NCBI GenBank assembly: GCA_024760905.1
Contig: CM045733.1
Coordinates: forward strand, 41,589,001-41,653,000
DNA length: 64,000 bases
Reading direction: 5' to 3'
DNA from: Plotosus lineatus
Taxonomy: Eukaryota > Chordata > Actinopteri > Siluriformes > Plotosidae
The number at the start of each line of letters is the position of its first letter. Position 1 is the first letter of the stretch. Below the pieces are notes generated by a model. The model made no database searches, was not told the DNA's origin, and saw only the letters and a list, made by a program, of their open reading frames with translations. Position numbers and translations under genes: made by a program. Below are positions 22,932 to 34,741 of this stretch, piece by piece.

Positions 22932-23388
22932 AGTAACCAACTTAAAGGGCCAGTACAAAGTATCTCCACCAATTGAATTGCTCAGGTGTAGTGCATAGCA
23001 TGTCTGCTTCACCACAAGACATTAGATTCAGGTCATAGGCTGAGTTTGAAACAGCCAATCTGCCCCTGTGAGTGTGAATGGTTGTGTGTGTCTTGGCACT
23101 TTGATGGACTGCCAAGCTGTTTAGGGTGTACTTCACTTTTACCAAGCATAGCCGAAATAGACACCAGTCTTTCCACAACCCTACTTGGATTAAACAGTTC
23201 AAAAGAATAAATCAGTGACTGGCTGATTGAATGTGATCTACAGCTTTGATCCGCTTACATCCTTACCCAATTTCCATTCCTACCTAATGTATCTGGTATA
23301 TTTGTCCTATAAGTTATTACATTTGATTACTCAGTTTTATAATACAAGGTGTTTAATAATGTTGGTTATCTATCAATGCAGAAAAGGT

Positions 23389-23738
23389 GGGCAGTGGTGG
23401 CTTAGTGGTAAAGGGCGCTGGATTGCTGATCCTAAGGTTGGGGGTTCGAGTCCCACTTTCCACATGGTTATCACCCCCCCCCCCCCCCAAGTACAGCTAA
23501 CTGGGTTATCAAAGGCCGGCCATGTCTCTCACTGTCTATGGTCAGAGGCATGTAAAAGAGTCATTGCTAACTTTCGTAAAGAGTAGCTGCAAAGCCATCA
23601 GCATGTTTCTGCCCCTTGCTAAAGGGTTATACCAGGAAGGGCATCCGACATAAAAACCTCTGCCAAATCAAACATGCGAATCAGATGATTCGCTGTGGCG
23701 GCCCCTGAAAAGAGGGAAAAGCCAAAAGGAAAAGAAGA
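23389..23738 (+). mobile_element. complete tRNA-SINE with RTE tail
   Basis: It starts GGGCAGTGGTGGCTTAGTGG with an A box, and has a B box at GGGTTCGAGTCCC, the shared body, GGAAGGGCATCCGACATAAA, and the 3' end GATTCGCTGTGGCGGCCCCT GAAAAG through AAAAGGAAAAGAAG. The flanks ATCTATCAATGCAGAAAAG and ATCTATTAATACAAAAG look like a decayed target duplication. Confidence 0.9.
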
Positions 23739-24591
23739 TCTATTAATACAAAAGATGGGATTTTAGGGATTTTACCTTTCACTGTTACTGATATGCACAC
23801 AAGCGACAGTCTCCATGTTAAAACTAGTGTCTCTAAACTTTTTCTTTTTTCATGTATACTGCACAAAGGCTACATTTTAAACCAATACTTTATCAAAGAT
23901 CTCATCAATTCGGATTTTATTTATACCTTAAACTTCCTGTAAATAAAGTAGGCTATCATATGTACAGTAGCTGAGGTATAATATGCAGTGGGTCTGTTAT
24001 TCTTGGTAAAAATAAACCGACATGCTGATGGAGGAAGAAACCAGATATGAAGTGAAAATCATAAATTACATTCATAATGGAGGTACTCATCACTTTACAT
24101 TGCAGCACCACAAGACAATATATTCATACTACTACAAGGAAAACATAAATCCTTTGAGTCTTTGTGTAATCGCCTGTTAATCTAAAATGACTGTGGAAGT
24201 TTGGAAGAGACAAAATCTTATAAATTTTGGAGAAAACGGCATATCATTTAAATGAACACAAAATATTAAGATGCATAAACATAAGACGGGGCTACTGAGG
24301 GAATGCTATCATATTTCATCTTCTACAGCACATTCTTGGAGAGAACATTAGCTAATCTTTTTAAGTCATGGTGCAAAGAAAAGAAGCACACACACACACA
24401 CACACACACATTCTCACTCTCATTTGATCTCATATTATTAACTCTTCCCTGATCCATCAACAAAACCATGTTACCTCACTTCCACTTGTATCAGACTAAA
24501 AAAAGGTTTTAGATTGATGTTCTGCTGTTTGCCCTCTTAGTCTTTCCTAGTCAAAGCTAATAAACCACAATGTTTTATAGGTATTACCCAC

Positions 24592-24726
24592 CCGTGACCA
24601 GAGGGGGCGATGAAGTACAGGCAGCAGTGAACTCGGTTATCTGGCATTTGTCGCCGATTAACACGTGATTCAGCATTCAGGAAGTCCTCACACTTACTGT
24701 CGATATAGTTAATCACCGGTTGCCAA
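24592..24726 (-). CDS. septin7: septin-7 exon 5
   Basis: It begins by completing the cysteine codon and encodes [20 protein letters not shown] then [20 protein letters not shown] and PSGH, ending two bases into glycine. This is the conserved septin segment after G3, with the invariant RVNRR and the [11 protein letters not shown] strand and loop. Against the mammalian form it has conservative changes (N for D in the first segment, C for F, F for Y). The acceptor CATCAG and donor GG then GTGGGT keep phase 2. Confidence 0.97.
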
Positions 24727-24941
24727 CTGATGGAGAGATGGAGAGGTGGGGGGGGGGGGGGACCAGTGCCACATAGAGAATGGAGCAGAAATTGGGACAG
24801 ACAAAAGTAGCTGTAAGTTTCACATCACTCCATTTAACTCAGTTTAGAACCTTTTGTTAAAAAGATACATCCCAAGTGTCGAAAAAGTCCACAATGCCCC
24901 ATTTCTAAAAAAAAAAAACCCAAAACACACAGAAGACTCAC

Positions 24942-25042
24942 CAGTTGCTGTTGTCCACAGCATCACCAAACCCTGGTGTGTCCACTATGGTGAGTGTGAG
25001 CTGCACTCCCCCTTCCTTGATCAACACTTTGGACTGCTCCAC
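24942..25042 (-). CDS. septin7: septin-7 exon 4: switch and G3 motif
   Basis: It encodes [20 protein letters not shown] followed by [13 protein letters not shown] and two bases of a cysteine codon. DTPGFGD is the G3 motif that contacts Mg2+ and the gamma-phosphate. The acceptor is CCTTAG, the donor is CTG then GTGAGT, and the phases are 0 in and 2 out. Confidence 0.97.
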
Positions 25043-25124
25043 CTAAGGAACCAATCAGACCATGGACACAGAATCCATTACCAACTGGCTATAAGCATCA
25101 CTATAAAACATAATTACAATAAAG

Positions 25125-25740
25125 TTATTCTGTTCCAGAAAAAGAAGTATGGCCTCTGTGCTCATCTTCATCACAAAAGGAATGATCTTTTTGTATTTCA
25201 GTCATACTGAACAAGGCGTTCTTCTGTTCATTTTGGGAAGGCGTGGTTCTGTGCCTGTTAATCTCACTAGACTGCTGTAACTTCTGGACATGAGTGTCAA
25301 CGTGAGAAAGGTATGGATCCAATAAAAAGATGTAGCCTCTGTGTCAGTTAGTTTTAGAAAGTGTAGAAAGTATAAGCTCTGTTCCTCTCAGTCACTATGA
25401 GGAAAAGCGTGGCTTCCTCAGGTAAGCATGACTTGCTCCTCATGAAAAAAAAAGGTGTGTCCAGTTATAGCAAAGACGACGTTCTCGGTGCTTGGTTAAT
25501 CAAATTCGACAAGGCAGGTTCTCTGTGCATGTCAGTCACACTGAAGAAGGCATGGTCTCTGTGCTTATCAATCACACTGAAAAAAATAGCATCTGGCCTC
25601 TATGAAATATAAAAACTATGACTCTCAACCAAGAAGTGTGCCCTTTATGCGTGTCAATAATGTAAATTGAATGATATGTGAAGGGGTGTGTGTTTGTCAG
25701 TCCCAATGAAGGGGGTGTGGATCACATGCCTTATACCTAC
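25125..25740. repeat. degenerate minisatellite in septin-7 intron 3
   Basis: A loose unit resembling GTCTCTGTGCATGTCAGTCA CACTGAAGAAGGCATG recurs many times at about 40-60 base spacing (clearest at 25520-25605, weaker at 25140-25260, 25330-25420 and 25680-25730). No gene is evident. Confidence 0.6.
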
Positions 25741-26262
25741 TTTCATTAAGCTTTAATTTAAATTTCACTGCTTACTGTTTCACTGTTTAGTCAGTGTTAA
25801 CTTCCACAATATCACACATGACATCACCGATCAGGTTTGGAGATGCACATGAAATCACCTCCGATGTACACACCTGCTATTGTGTGGAATGAAAAGCAGA
25901 TGATCACATAATCTGATGCCTTTCTTCCCGGTTACACTTCTTGATTCTTTCTATAAAGATCAGCTTTAGTGTTTTCCTGCTCTAACACACCAACTTAAAT
26001 CTGGAATTGAAAGACACACCAATTTTTTCCTGGGGTGTGTTCACATCTTCCTCCACAATATCATGGTGACTAAATTAGTTTTCTTCCACAAAACGATGCA
26101 CAAACGGTATGTAGCATTGAGAAACTAAAGAACCCACGATGAAAAGACACTGCACTGGAGCATCACGGAAGCAAGTTTGGTGTGAAAAGTGTGAAGATTG
26201 TTTACACTACATTTACACTTATCATCAAAAAGAGATCTAGAAGTCAAATAACACTTAAAATA

Positions 26263-26298
<36 letters not shown>

Positions 26299-26634
26299 CA
26301 GGTCTACTGATAACCTGCTACAGTGAAATGAAACTCTCATCTCTCATTCCTTGTGACAGAACAGCTGCTACATCTTTCCTGTGGTTATTTTAGCTGTGCT
26401 GTTCGAGTCGTCTTACTTTCACAGACCTTGTTATTTTTGTCTGACCTGCTTAAAATAAGTAGTCTCACTTTCTGCCTCACTCGGTCTGTCTGCTTCCGTT
26501 TTCTTCTCACACAAAACACATCCACACACAAACATGTATAGACACATTCATATACACACACACAAAACCTCAACCAATTTTAACCTATATATATTTAACC
26601 TAAAGAGATACAGGTGAAAACAAACAGGAGAGAC

Positions 26635-26667
<33 letters not shown>

Positions 26668-26853
26668 TAATAAATGACTCAGTGCGTCCTTTCCTCCCAC
26701 CCTCATCTTTGGTCAGAAGTCGTGTTGAAAACAGTGAAAGACGCCACAAAAATGTACAGCCTTCCAATCACTGCTGTTCCCATGGCCACAATGCAGCAAA
26801 CACACAATTGTTTTAGGAGTAAAAATATACTTGCTGGTGTTGGAATGCTGGAT

Positions 26854-26857
<4 letters not shown>

Positions 26858-26908
<51 letters not shown>
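26858..26908. repeat. CA microsatellite
   Basis: About 25 CA units a few bases before the MITE at 26926. Confidence 0.97.
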
Positions 26909-26909
<1 letters not shown>

Positions 26910-26925
26910 CTCTGCTAAATATATA

Positions 26926-27848
26926 CAGTGGTACCTCACCTTGTCCCAGCAAACGAAAAGTCGAGGTTACGAAAAAAATTTTGCAACATTTTTTGTCTGT
27001 ATACAAAACAAGTTCTCCTTACGAAACGCGCCAAACGCGCCATTCAAACATTCAAACAATGCATGAGCTGCTCTCCTACTGACTATCTTCCCACATCCCG
27101 CCCCACTGGCATCCCATTGGCTAGGAGGGATGACGCAGCTCCCTCCCATTGGCTATCTCCCAAAATCCTGCCCTGCTGGCCTCCCATTGGCTGGGAGGGA
27201 TGACGCAGCTCCCATGAGCGGCAGCTCGTTTTATGAGTTTTTTGAGTGTGCTCATTGCAACTTTATTTTTTGGCTCAGGCTTTTAACCTTGCATAAACAT
27301 TTGTAAGAATATAACTCTGCTAAGAAGACATGGTCAATTAAAAAAAAAAAAAATTCAAACAATGCACGAGTTGCTTTCTCATTGACCAGCTCCCAACATC
27401 CCGCCCCGCTGGCCTCCCATTAGCTATCTCCCAACTTCCCGCCTCGTTGGCCTCCCATTGGCTAGAAGGAATGACGCAGCTCCCTCCCATTGGCTATCTC
27501 CCAACATCCCACCCCGCTGGCCTCCCATTGGCTAGAAGGGATGATGAAGCTCCCTTGAGCAGCAGCTTGTTCATCAGTTTTTCCAGTTTGCACCTTGCAA
27601 ATTTATTTTTTGGCTCAGGCTTTTAACCTTCCATAAGCATTCGTAAGATTATAATTCTACTAAGAAGACATGGTCAACATGAAGTAAGTACCTTAAAAGG
27701 TATGCTTTTATAATTTTTAAAAGGGTAGTATTGGGGGCCTTGACACAAATCACGCGTTATACATGTAAAATGTGGTTCTACTTACGAGAAATCCAGGTTA
27801 CGAAAAAGGCTCTGGAACGGGTTAATTTAATAAGGTGAGGTACGACTG
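26926..27848. mobile_element. TA-type MITE carrying an internal tandem repeat
   Basis: The ends CAGTGGTACCTCACCTTGTC and AATAAGGTGAGGTACGACTG are inverted repeats of the 21595 family. Between about 27060 and 27560 a unit built of TCCCATTGGCTAGGAGGGAT GACGCAGCTCCC and CAACATCCCGCCCCGCTGGC is repeated several times. Segments such as CTCAGGCTTTTAACCTT also occur twice (27278 and 27616), so the interior has been duplicated. Confidence 0.8.
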
Positions 27849-28497
27849 GACAAGAAAGACTTGCCTTTGCATGGCTTGTACAACTGCCTGTCCATCTAGC
27901 GTCTATATGCATTGTGATGCTGACTGGCTGTTATGCATAGCAAGACTGATTGGTTGTTCGATATTTCACAAGAACTTGGCATTTTTGAAAAATTGTATTT
28001 TTCCCCTTGACTAAGACAACAACCAAACAACAAATTGCATTCATTTTAAATTGCATTAAATTGAAAATCTGTTTGGGTGAAACATGCATACCACAGCACA
28101 ATTGGTTAAGTGGGGTAGTGCTTCAGCTTTGTCTCAATTGTTTGTTTCTTCTTCTCGTAAATATCATGGTACTGTACAGACAAAATGCATCCTGTGCCAT
28201 CCATTGAATGTTTGGATCCTTTCCTTCAAAATGGGCAAGAACCTTATTCAGTAGAGACAGACCTGATAATCCCTTAATGGTGCATTTCCTTTCTGTTCCC
28301 TTCTCTTCTTTCTGTTTTTGTTCTCGCTTTTTTTACCACACTTTTTTTCTTTTACTGTACCAAAGTGCTGCTAGCACTGGGTTTTCAAGTAGAGGACTGC
28401 AGACGCTTTTGGGAACTGTGAACGCCCACAATGACAAATACAACTACAGTATAAATTTGGTTTTAGGTTTGCCAAATCTTTATACAACACATAACTA

Positions 28498-28626
28498 TCT
28501 GTCTTCCTTTCGGCTTTTTCCCTTTTACCCGGGAGTCGTCACAGCGAATCATCTGATTCGCACGTTTGATTTGGCAGAGGGTTTTTTTAACGTCGGATGC
28601 CCTTCCTGACACAACCCTTTAGCAAG
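28498..28626 (-). mobile_element. 5'-truncated tRNA-SINE with 19 bp target duplication
   Basis: Only the 3' 129 bases are present: TCTGTCTTCCTTTCGGCTTT to CCTTTAGCAAG. The flank TTTATACAACACATAACTA is perfectly repeated at 28479-28497 and 28627-28645. It shows target-primed insertion with premature stop of reverse transcription. Confidence 0.95.
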
Positions 28627-28963
28627 TTTATACAACACATAACTAACTACAATAATAAAATGTAACAAGTTTACAGCAAAGATACCATACCAGTACATAT
28701 ACAGTATTATTCTATCCTAGTTCACTAGATTTAAACAATCATGTGCTGTGGTTATCAGCCATATACGGTAATTTCAATGCTACCGTAACCCCCTCAAAAA
28801 AAAAAAAAAAAAAAAAAAAAGACACAAATGACTATGAATCCTTCCAGGCTAAAGTACTTCATGATTGAAAACAGTGTTATATTTTAATAAATAGAAATTA
28901 ATTAAACCAAATACGACTTTATTGGTGGGAAGCTCAAGTGACATAAGGCATATGCATGCATAT

Positions 28964-28985
28964 ATATATATATATATATATATAT

Positions 28986-29022
<37 letters not shown>

Positions 29023-29178
29023 CAACCCTCTACTTATGAAAGCCTCGGAGTACGAAAAAAAAAAATCCTAAATTTTCTACAGTCGGGACAATATTGAAGC
29101 AGACCTTAAAGCAGAAATACAGTGACTTCGGCATTATATATACACACATACATACATGTGTGTGTGTGTATCTATCTA

Positions 29179-29229
<51 letters not shown>

Positions 29230-29268
29230 ATATATGATATATATATAGATAGATAGATAGATAGATAG

Positions 29269-29330
<62 letters not shown>
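28964..29330. repeat. TA, TATC and CA microsatellites with a MITE end
   Basis: TA and CA runs at 28964-29020 and 29155-29330, with CAGTCAACCCTCTACTTATG (29020), one end of the TA-type MITE family, between them. Confidence 0.9.
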
Positions 29331-29349
29331 TTAAAATATAATATGTATG

Positions 29350-30138
29350 TAAAAAAATTAGCATAAAGTTCATTATTTTCTGTAATGTACTGATAAAAAT
29401 TAAACTTTCATATACTTTAGATTCATTGCACACCAACTGAAATATTTCAGGTCTTTTATTGTTTTAATACTGATGATTTTGGCATACAGCTCATGAAAAC
29501 CCAAAATCCCTATCTCAAAAAATTAGCATATCATGAAAAAGTACTCTAAACGAGCTATTAACCTAATCATCTGAATCAACCAATTAACTCTGTCTGTCTT
29601 CCTTTCGGCTTTTTCCCTTTTACTCGGGAGTCGCCACAGCGAATCATTTTGATTCGCACGTTTAATTTGGCAGAGATTTTTACGTCGGATGCCCTTCCTG
29701 TCACAACCCTTTTAGCAAGGGATAGAAACACGCTGACGACTTTGCAGCCTACTCTTTACGAAAGTCAGCAATGGTTCTTTTACATGCCTCTCACCATAGA
29801 CAGTGAGAGACATGGCCCGCCTTTGATAACCCAGATTTCCGAGGCTTTTAAAAACTCCCAGCCTGGTTCATTACTCAAAACCGCAATCGTGGGTAAGACT
29901 GCCGACCTGACTGCTGTCCAAAAGGCCATCATTGACACCCTCAAGCAAGAGGGTAAGACACAGAAAGAAATCTCTGAGCGAATAGGCTGTTCCCAGAGTG
30001 CTGTATCAAGGCACCGCAGTGGGACGTCTGTGGGAAGGAAAAAGTGTGGCAGAAAACACTGCAAGACCAGAAGAGGTGACCGGACCCTGAGGAAGATTGT
30101 GGAGAAGGGCCGATTCCAGACCTTGGGGGACCTGTGGA
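29350..30138 (+). mobile_element. Tc1/mariner element, 5' half, interrupted by a SINE
   Basis: The terminal repeat (ATTAGCATAAAGTTCATTAT, and TATCTCAAAAAATTAGCATA at 29511) runs to about 29590. A SINE follows (29591-29834). The transposase N-terminal region then continues: EAFKNSQPGSLLKTAIVGKT in part and KQEGKTQKEISERIGCSQSA, VSRHRSGTSVG, a helix-turn-helix, up to KGRFQTLGDLWK. The sequence then switches to a LINE end. The catalytic half is missing. Confidence 0.85.
29591..29834 (-). mobile_element. tRNA-SINE with RTE tail, head-truncated, inside Tc1
   Basis: TGTCTGTCTTCCTTTCGGCT to CTTTGATAACCCAG, the same body as the other copies, with no tRNA head. It separates the Tc1 terminal repeat from the transposase. 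Confidence 0.88.
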
Positions 30139-30293
30139 AGCTAGAGGAAGACCAAAGAGACGATTCATGGATGTGGTAAAGAAGGACATGAAGGCAGTTG
30201 GTGTAAGAGAAAAAGATGCAGAGGATAGGGTGAGATAGAGGCAGATGATTCACTGTGGCGACCCTTGAAGGGAAAAGCCGAAAGGACAAGAAG
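30139..30293 (+). mobile_element. RTE-type LINE 3' fragment joined to Tc1
   Basis: CTAGAGGAAGACCAAAGAGA CGATTCATGGATGTGG through GTGGCGACCCTTGAAGGG to AAAAGCCGAAAGGACAAGAA. The junction with the Tc1 half is abrupt, at GTGGAAG/CTAGAGGAAG. Confidence 0.88.
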
Positions 30294-30927
30294 ATGATGT
30301 ATATGTAGGTATGTATAAAATTAAAATGTATGTAAATTACATTTGTGTAAAAAAAAAAATTTTAAAAAGACAACTCGTCTAAAATCTTCTGCATCTAATG
30401 CATTTTAGACTTTGCTCTCTATGTGAACCAAGATGGTGATGTGTCCTGGGAAAACTGGGAATGTCGGGAATGCTGGTAAAGCAGTCGCCGCTGGCTGTTC
30501 ATGTTTCGTGGGAACATTCCTAAGATCCCCTGAACCTCACTGGCCTCTGCTGGAATGTCAACTGCATCACTCCCACCAAAAAAAACAAAACAAAAAAAAA
30601 ACAGAACAAACAACAATCATTCCAACTGCCAGCTTGGATTCTACCATCCATCTGGACCCCTACGCTGAACTCCAAAGTGCTGTTCATCATTTCCTAATAT
30701 GGGTAAAACTCCTGGCTTCATCTCAGATCCAGGCTCTCACAGCATTTACTCTGGCCTGCTTTATCACAGCTTTTAATTCAGCAGCAGCAGGAACTCTGTG
30801 TGTTTGCTCAGACCTAATTAGAGGCTCTAATCAGAAGATTTAGAGTTTTGAGGTCACAGCTGAAGGCAGAAAAGGAGAGTGTTGGATCAGCCTTGTGAAA
30901 GTTCATGAGTGAAGGGGTGTGACATAC

Positions 30928-31034
30928 CTGTACTGTCTTTTTGATCCTCTGGGATGGTCCAGGATAATCTTTGGAGTACAAATCGGTCAGAAAGAGCGAG
31001 TTGATAAGTGTTGATTTTCCCAATCCAGACTCAC
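30928..31034 (-). CDS. septin7: septin-7 exon 3: P-loop
   Basis: It completes the Walker A motif GESGLGKST and continues through [20 protein letters not shown] to IKKTVQ. The acceptor is CCCAAG and the donor is CAG then GTATGT. The length of 107 bases gives phases 1 in and 0 out, matching both neighbours. The GTP phosphates bind here. [10 protein letters not shown] is typical of septin-7. Confidence 0.97.
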
Positions 31035-32182
31035 CTTGGGAAAATAAAACAAATAATCAGACAAACTACTAACTGGCACAGAGAGCGGAAATGAACGGCA
31101 GAGATATTTACAACCATAAAAGCAGAAGATTAACACAAGCAAGTGGACATCGGTGTTAAATACATACACCAATATTTTGTTGGTAAATCTGGCTGAACTA
31201 TTATCTGTTTTAGTGAGAAAGAGCGACAGTCACAGAGAAAAATCCATGAAGAAAGAGAGAGAGAGAGAGAGAGAGACAGTTTCTATGTCAGACATGGAGA
31301 GACTCAAACAGAGAAGGAAAAAATTGAGAGAGAGAGAGATTTAGTTGGAATTTTCTTATGTATGAAAAGGCAGGAGGGAGACAATATGCATGCCATAGAA
31401 GAAAAAACAGGCAGATTTGATTTAAAGGGAGGAGAACATGTTTTACTCCCTAGAAATAAAAGCACCCTCTCAATCTCATTCCCTTTCTCCCTCCTTCTCT
31501 CTGGTGTTTTTCTTGTTTTTTTGCCCTCACTCAGTTGTGGGTTAACAGGGAGAAATCGGAATGATGGATGAGTGTGCGGATTGTAAAAAGGTTCAAAAGG
31601 GAAACAGAAGCTTTGATGATATCAGGAGGTTCATCCTGCATAACAGACACACGCGCACTAATTTATTAACCCAATGTCACAGACCGCTCATTAAACTCTT
31701 TTCACCAGAAGTTGAAACACAAGCCACAGAAATACATAAAAAAGCAGCTGAAAAAAAAGAACTGCACAAACATTTTACTGCTTGAGCAGAATCGCTAATG
31801 TACATGCTAAGGATCAGAAAAAGCCTGAATAAACACTCGAGAGCGAGAAGAATGGTGATGATAGAGTCCATCGTCCAGGGAGTCAGTGGGGATTCATTTA
31901 AAAATAGCACATTTTAAAAGAATGAAGTAAGAAATAAAAATACTAACTATCATTTTAAAAAACTTAAAATTACCATTTGGGGCAAATTTCCACCAGTGGC
32001 ATATTTATTAACTGCTCACTGGGGATGAAGTGAATGGGGTCTGTAGCCTTGCTGAAAGAAAATTTTAATGAACTTTTTCCTTTGCCATGCCAGTGACACA
32101 GAAAACTACTAAACAATAAACTGCAATCTCATTCTCACACACACACACACACACGCACAGGTTATAATAACCATTTAGCCAT

Positions 32183-32220
<38 letters not shown>

Positions 32221-32425
32221 CATGGTGTAACTTTACTCATCGGACACAAGGAGGGTGAGGTATTTATCAACTAAACAATGTAGAGCAGTGTGTACTTGTG
32301 ATGGGGGATTCAGAGTGTTTACAGTTCAATACTAATGAGAAAGAAGAAAGTGGAGATTAAAATAAGAGTCTATCTTCCTCGTTCTGTCTCACACACAAAC
32401 TCGAAACGATAAAAATCCTTCTCAC

Positions 32426-32466
<41 letters not shown>

Positions 32467-32648
32467 GAGCAAGATCTTGATTATCACTGGTTGCATGAAC
32501 AATGAAAATAAGTTTAGCAGCTTTTTGTTTATCAGCATTTATCAAAAGAAAATGCACAAAAATACATTTTGCTCACATGCACCACATTTATTAAACACTT
32601 ACTAAATTAAACAACTTAAAAAACTTAAATTAAAGAGTTAAGCCTCCT

Positions 32649-32686
<38 letters not shown>

Positions 32687-32731
32687 GTGCATGCAAGTGC
32701 GCACGCACACACACACTCCCTGTCTCTCACA

Positions 32732-32766
<35 letters not shown>

Positions 32767-33100
32767 CACGCAGCTGACGAAACAATTCTTTATATTTAAA
32801 TGTTTAAATGGACGGGATGTTTTATTTAAAGCAGAATTCCAGTACCTGTTTGAAAGATCAGAAATCCTCATTCAATATTAACTTGCTTCCTTGCGAGATC
32901 GGAGGACTTCTCCCACGGAGCACCGTTTTAATATCATGCCAAAATAATCACCTCCATCACTGTATTTCCACTTTAAGGTTTCCTTCTATTTCAATATCGT
33001 CCCGATTGTTGAGGGATTTTGGCGATAACGAAATATAACGCTGCATGATCAATCACAAAACAAGCCAACAGTCAACTCTCCTTCACGCGTGTGACGAACA
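31035..33100. other. septin-7 intron 2, low-complexity rich, no gene recognised
   Basis: It contains GA runs (31254-31276, 32431-32461), CA/GT runs (32138-32155, 32181-32217), a CT run (32656-32680) and a CA run (32733-32762). The open frames here are simple-repeat artefacts or short. No conserved protein is recognised. Confidence 0.6.
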
Positions 33101-33745
33101 GGAAGTTAAGGTAACGTTCAGCTGGGTCATCCCTCCTAGCCAATGGGAGGCCAGTGGGGAGGGATGTTGGGAGACAACCAATAAGAGAGCAACTTGCGCA
33201 TCGTGTGAAATTTTGATTGGTGCGTTTGAATTTTCAATGGCGCATTTGGTGCTTTTTGTAAGAGGCGGTTGTTTTCATATCCCGGGGACGAAAATTTAAG
33301 AAAATGTTTTTCGTAACCTGGAATTTTCGTACCCAGGGGGTTTCGTAAGTAGGGAGCCGAATATTTATATATATATATATAAAATCTTTTCCTTTCGAGT
33401 GAATCATCTGCCTCAGTCTCACCCTATCCTCTGCATATCATCTCTTACACCGGCTGCCTTCATGTTCTCCTTCACCACATCCATGAATCGTCTCTTTGGT
33501 CTTCCTCTGGGCATTAATTAATCCACGTAATGTAGGATGTTGGGAGACAGCCAATAAGAGAGCAACACGCGCATTGTTTGAATTTTTTGAATGGAGCGTT
33601 TGGTGCTTTTCGTAAGACGGTGCGTTTGGTGCTTTCCGAAAGAAGAGGTTGTTTCGTATACAGATGCCGAAAATTTAGGAAAATGTTTTTCGTAACCTGG
33701 ATTTTTCATATTCAGAGGTTTTTGTAAGTAGAGGGCCGACTGTAC
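33100..33745. mobile_element. two partial TA-type MITEs around a LINE fragment
   Basis: 33110-33359 and 33533-33742 both carry TGTTGGGAGACA(G/A)CCAATAA and end in TTTTTCGTAACCTGGA then GTAAGTAG(A)GGGCCGA-like termini. Between them 33384-33513 is the antisense end of the RTE LINE (CCTTCACCACATCCATGAAT CGTCTCTTTGG). Confidence 0.75.
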
Positions 33746-34704
33746 AGCCAACAAGGCGATTACACCAGCCGGCTACACGGCCTTCAGGGAGACCGGCCGC
33801 CGTGCTCCGTGGCTGTGTTTATTTTATAGCATTTGTGCGTTGTTGATTTGAGCCTTCTTTTCTGTTTGTAACTCGACACCATGAACAACCGCACAAGAAT
33901 TCCTGTGTGTGTCAAAAGCACAAATGGCTATTAAAAATCCTGAATCCTGAATTTAGACCAGATCATCTGGACATACTGAAGAGCGACAGCTGGAGAAACA
34001 ATGGCCTAGCAGAGCCACACACAAACACACACACACACACACACACACACAGATGGAGAAATGACAGGAGCTGTCATACAGATACGCTGAAGTGACAACA
34101 GTAAAATGGGATCAGGCACACAGCTGGAGAAACAAATGGACACATTTCAATAAAGTCCACTCATTCCTGTTTTGTTTTTATCTCACCTTCCTTCTCTTCC
34201 TAAGCATTCAAGCTAATGACCACTGTTTACTCTGGGGGAGGGGGATCTGCCATGTTGTGCTACCCCCCCCCCCCAACCCATTCCACATGTCCCTCATTCT
34301 TGTTCTTGCTTCAGGTTCCTTGTTGTTTCTGCCACATCACAGTTTGATTTCAGCTATTTAAAAATCTTTGTAAACCATTAGTAATAAATATTAATTCTTG
34401 GAGATTTTCTGTACAACTACAATGGGTACACTATGGAAACAGAATTTACAATGATCAAGATTTAATGTTAGAACAGACTATAAGTGCTCTGGGGTTGTTT
34501 CTTCAAATTGGTTGATGTGAAAATCGAAATTGGTTTGGAATTTTCCATATATGCCAAGCGTACTTGTTTGTCTGTGTGAATGATAAATAGATATTCAGAC
34601 AGGCACATAGACAGACAGATAGAGTGTGCAAAGAAGGTAAATGAATGCTGAAACAGAGAGAGAGAGACAAACAAGGAAAGACAAAGAAGGCAAAAGATAC
34701 AATG

Positions 34705-34741
<37 letters not shown>

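Noticed and set aside
26674..27082. ORFs of 80-130 codons spanning the CA repeat
   Set aside because: They consist of TH/HT or CV repeats and MITE sequence; no conserved protein is present.
30433..30843. 136-codon ORF on the plus strand
   Set aside because: No recognisable domain, contains a simple-repeat stretch (KKQNKKK), and lies just past septin-7 exon 3 on the opposite strand; most likely intronic chance ORF.
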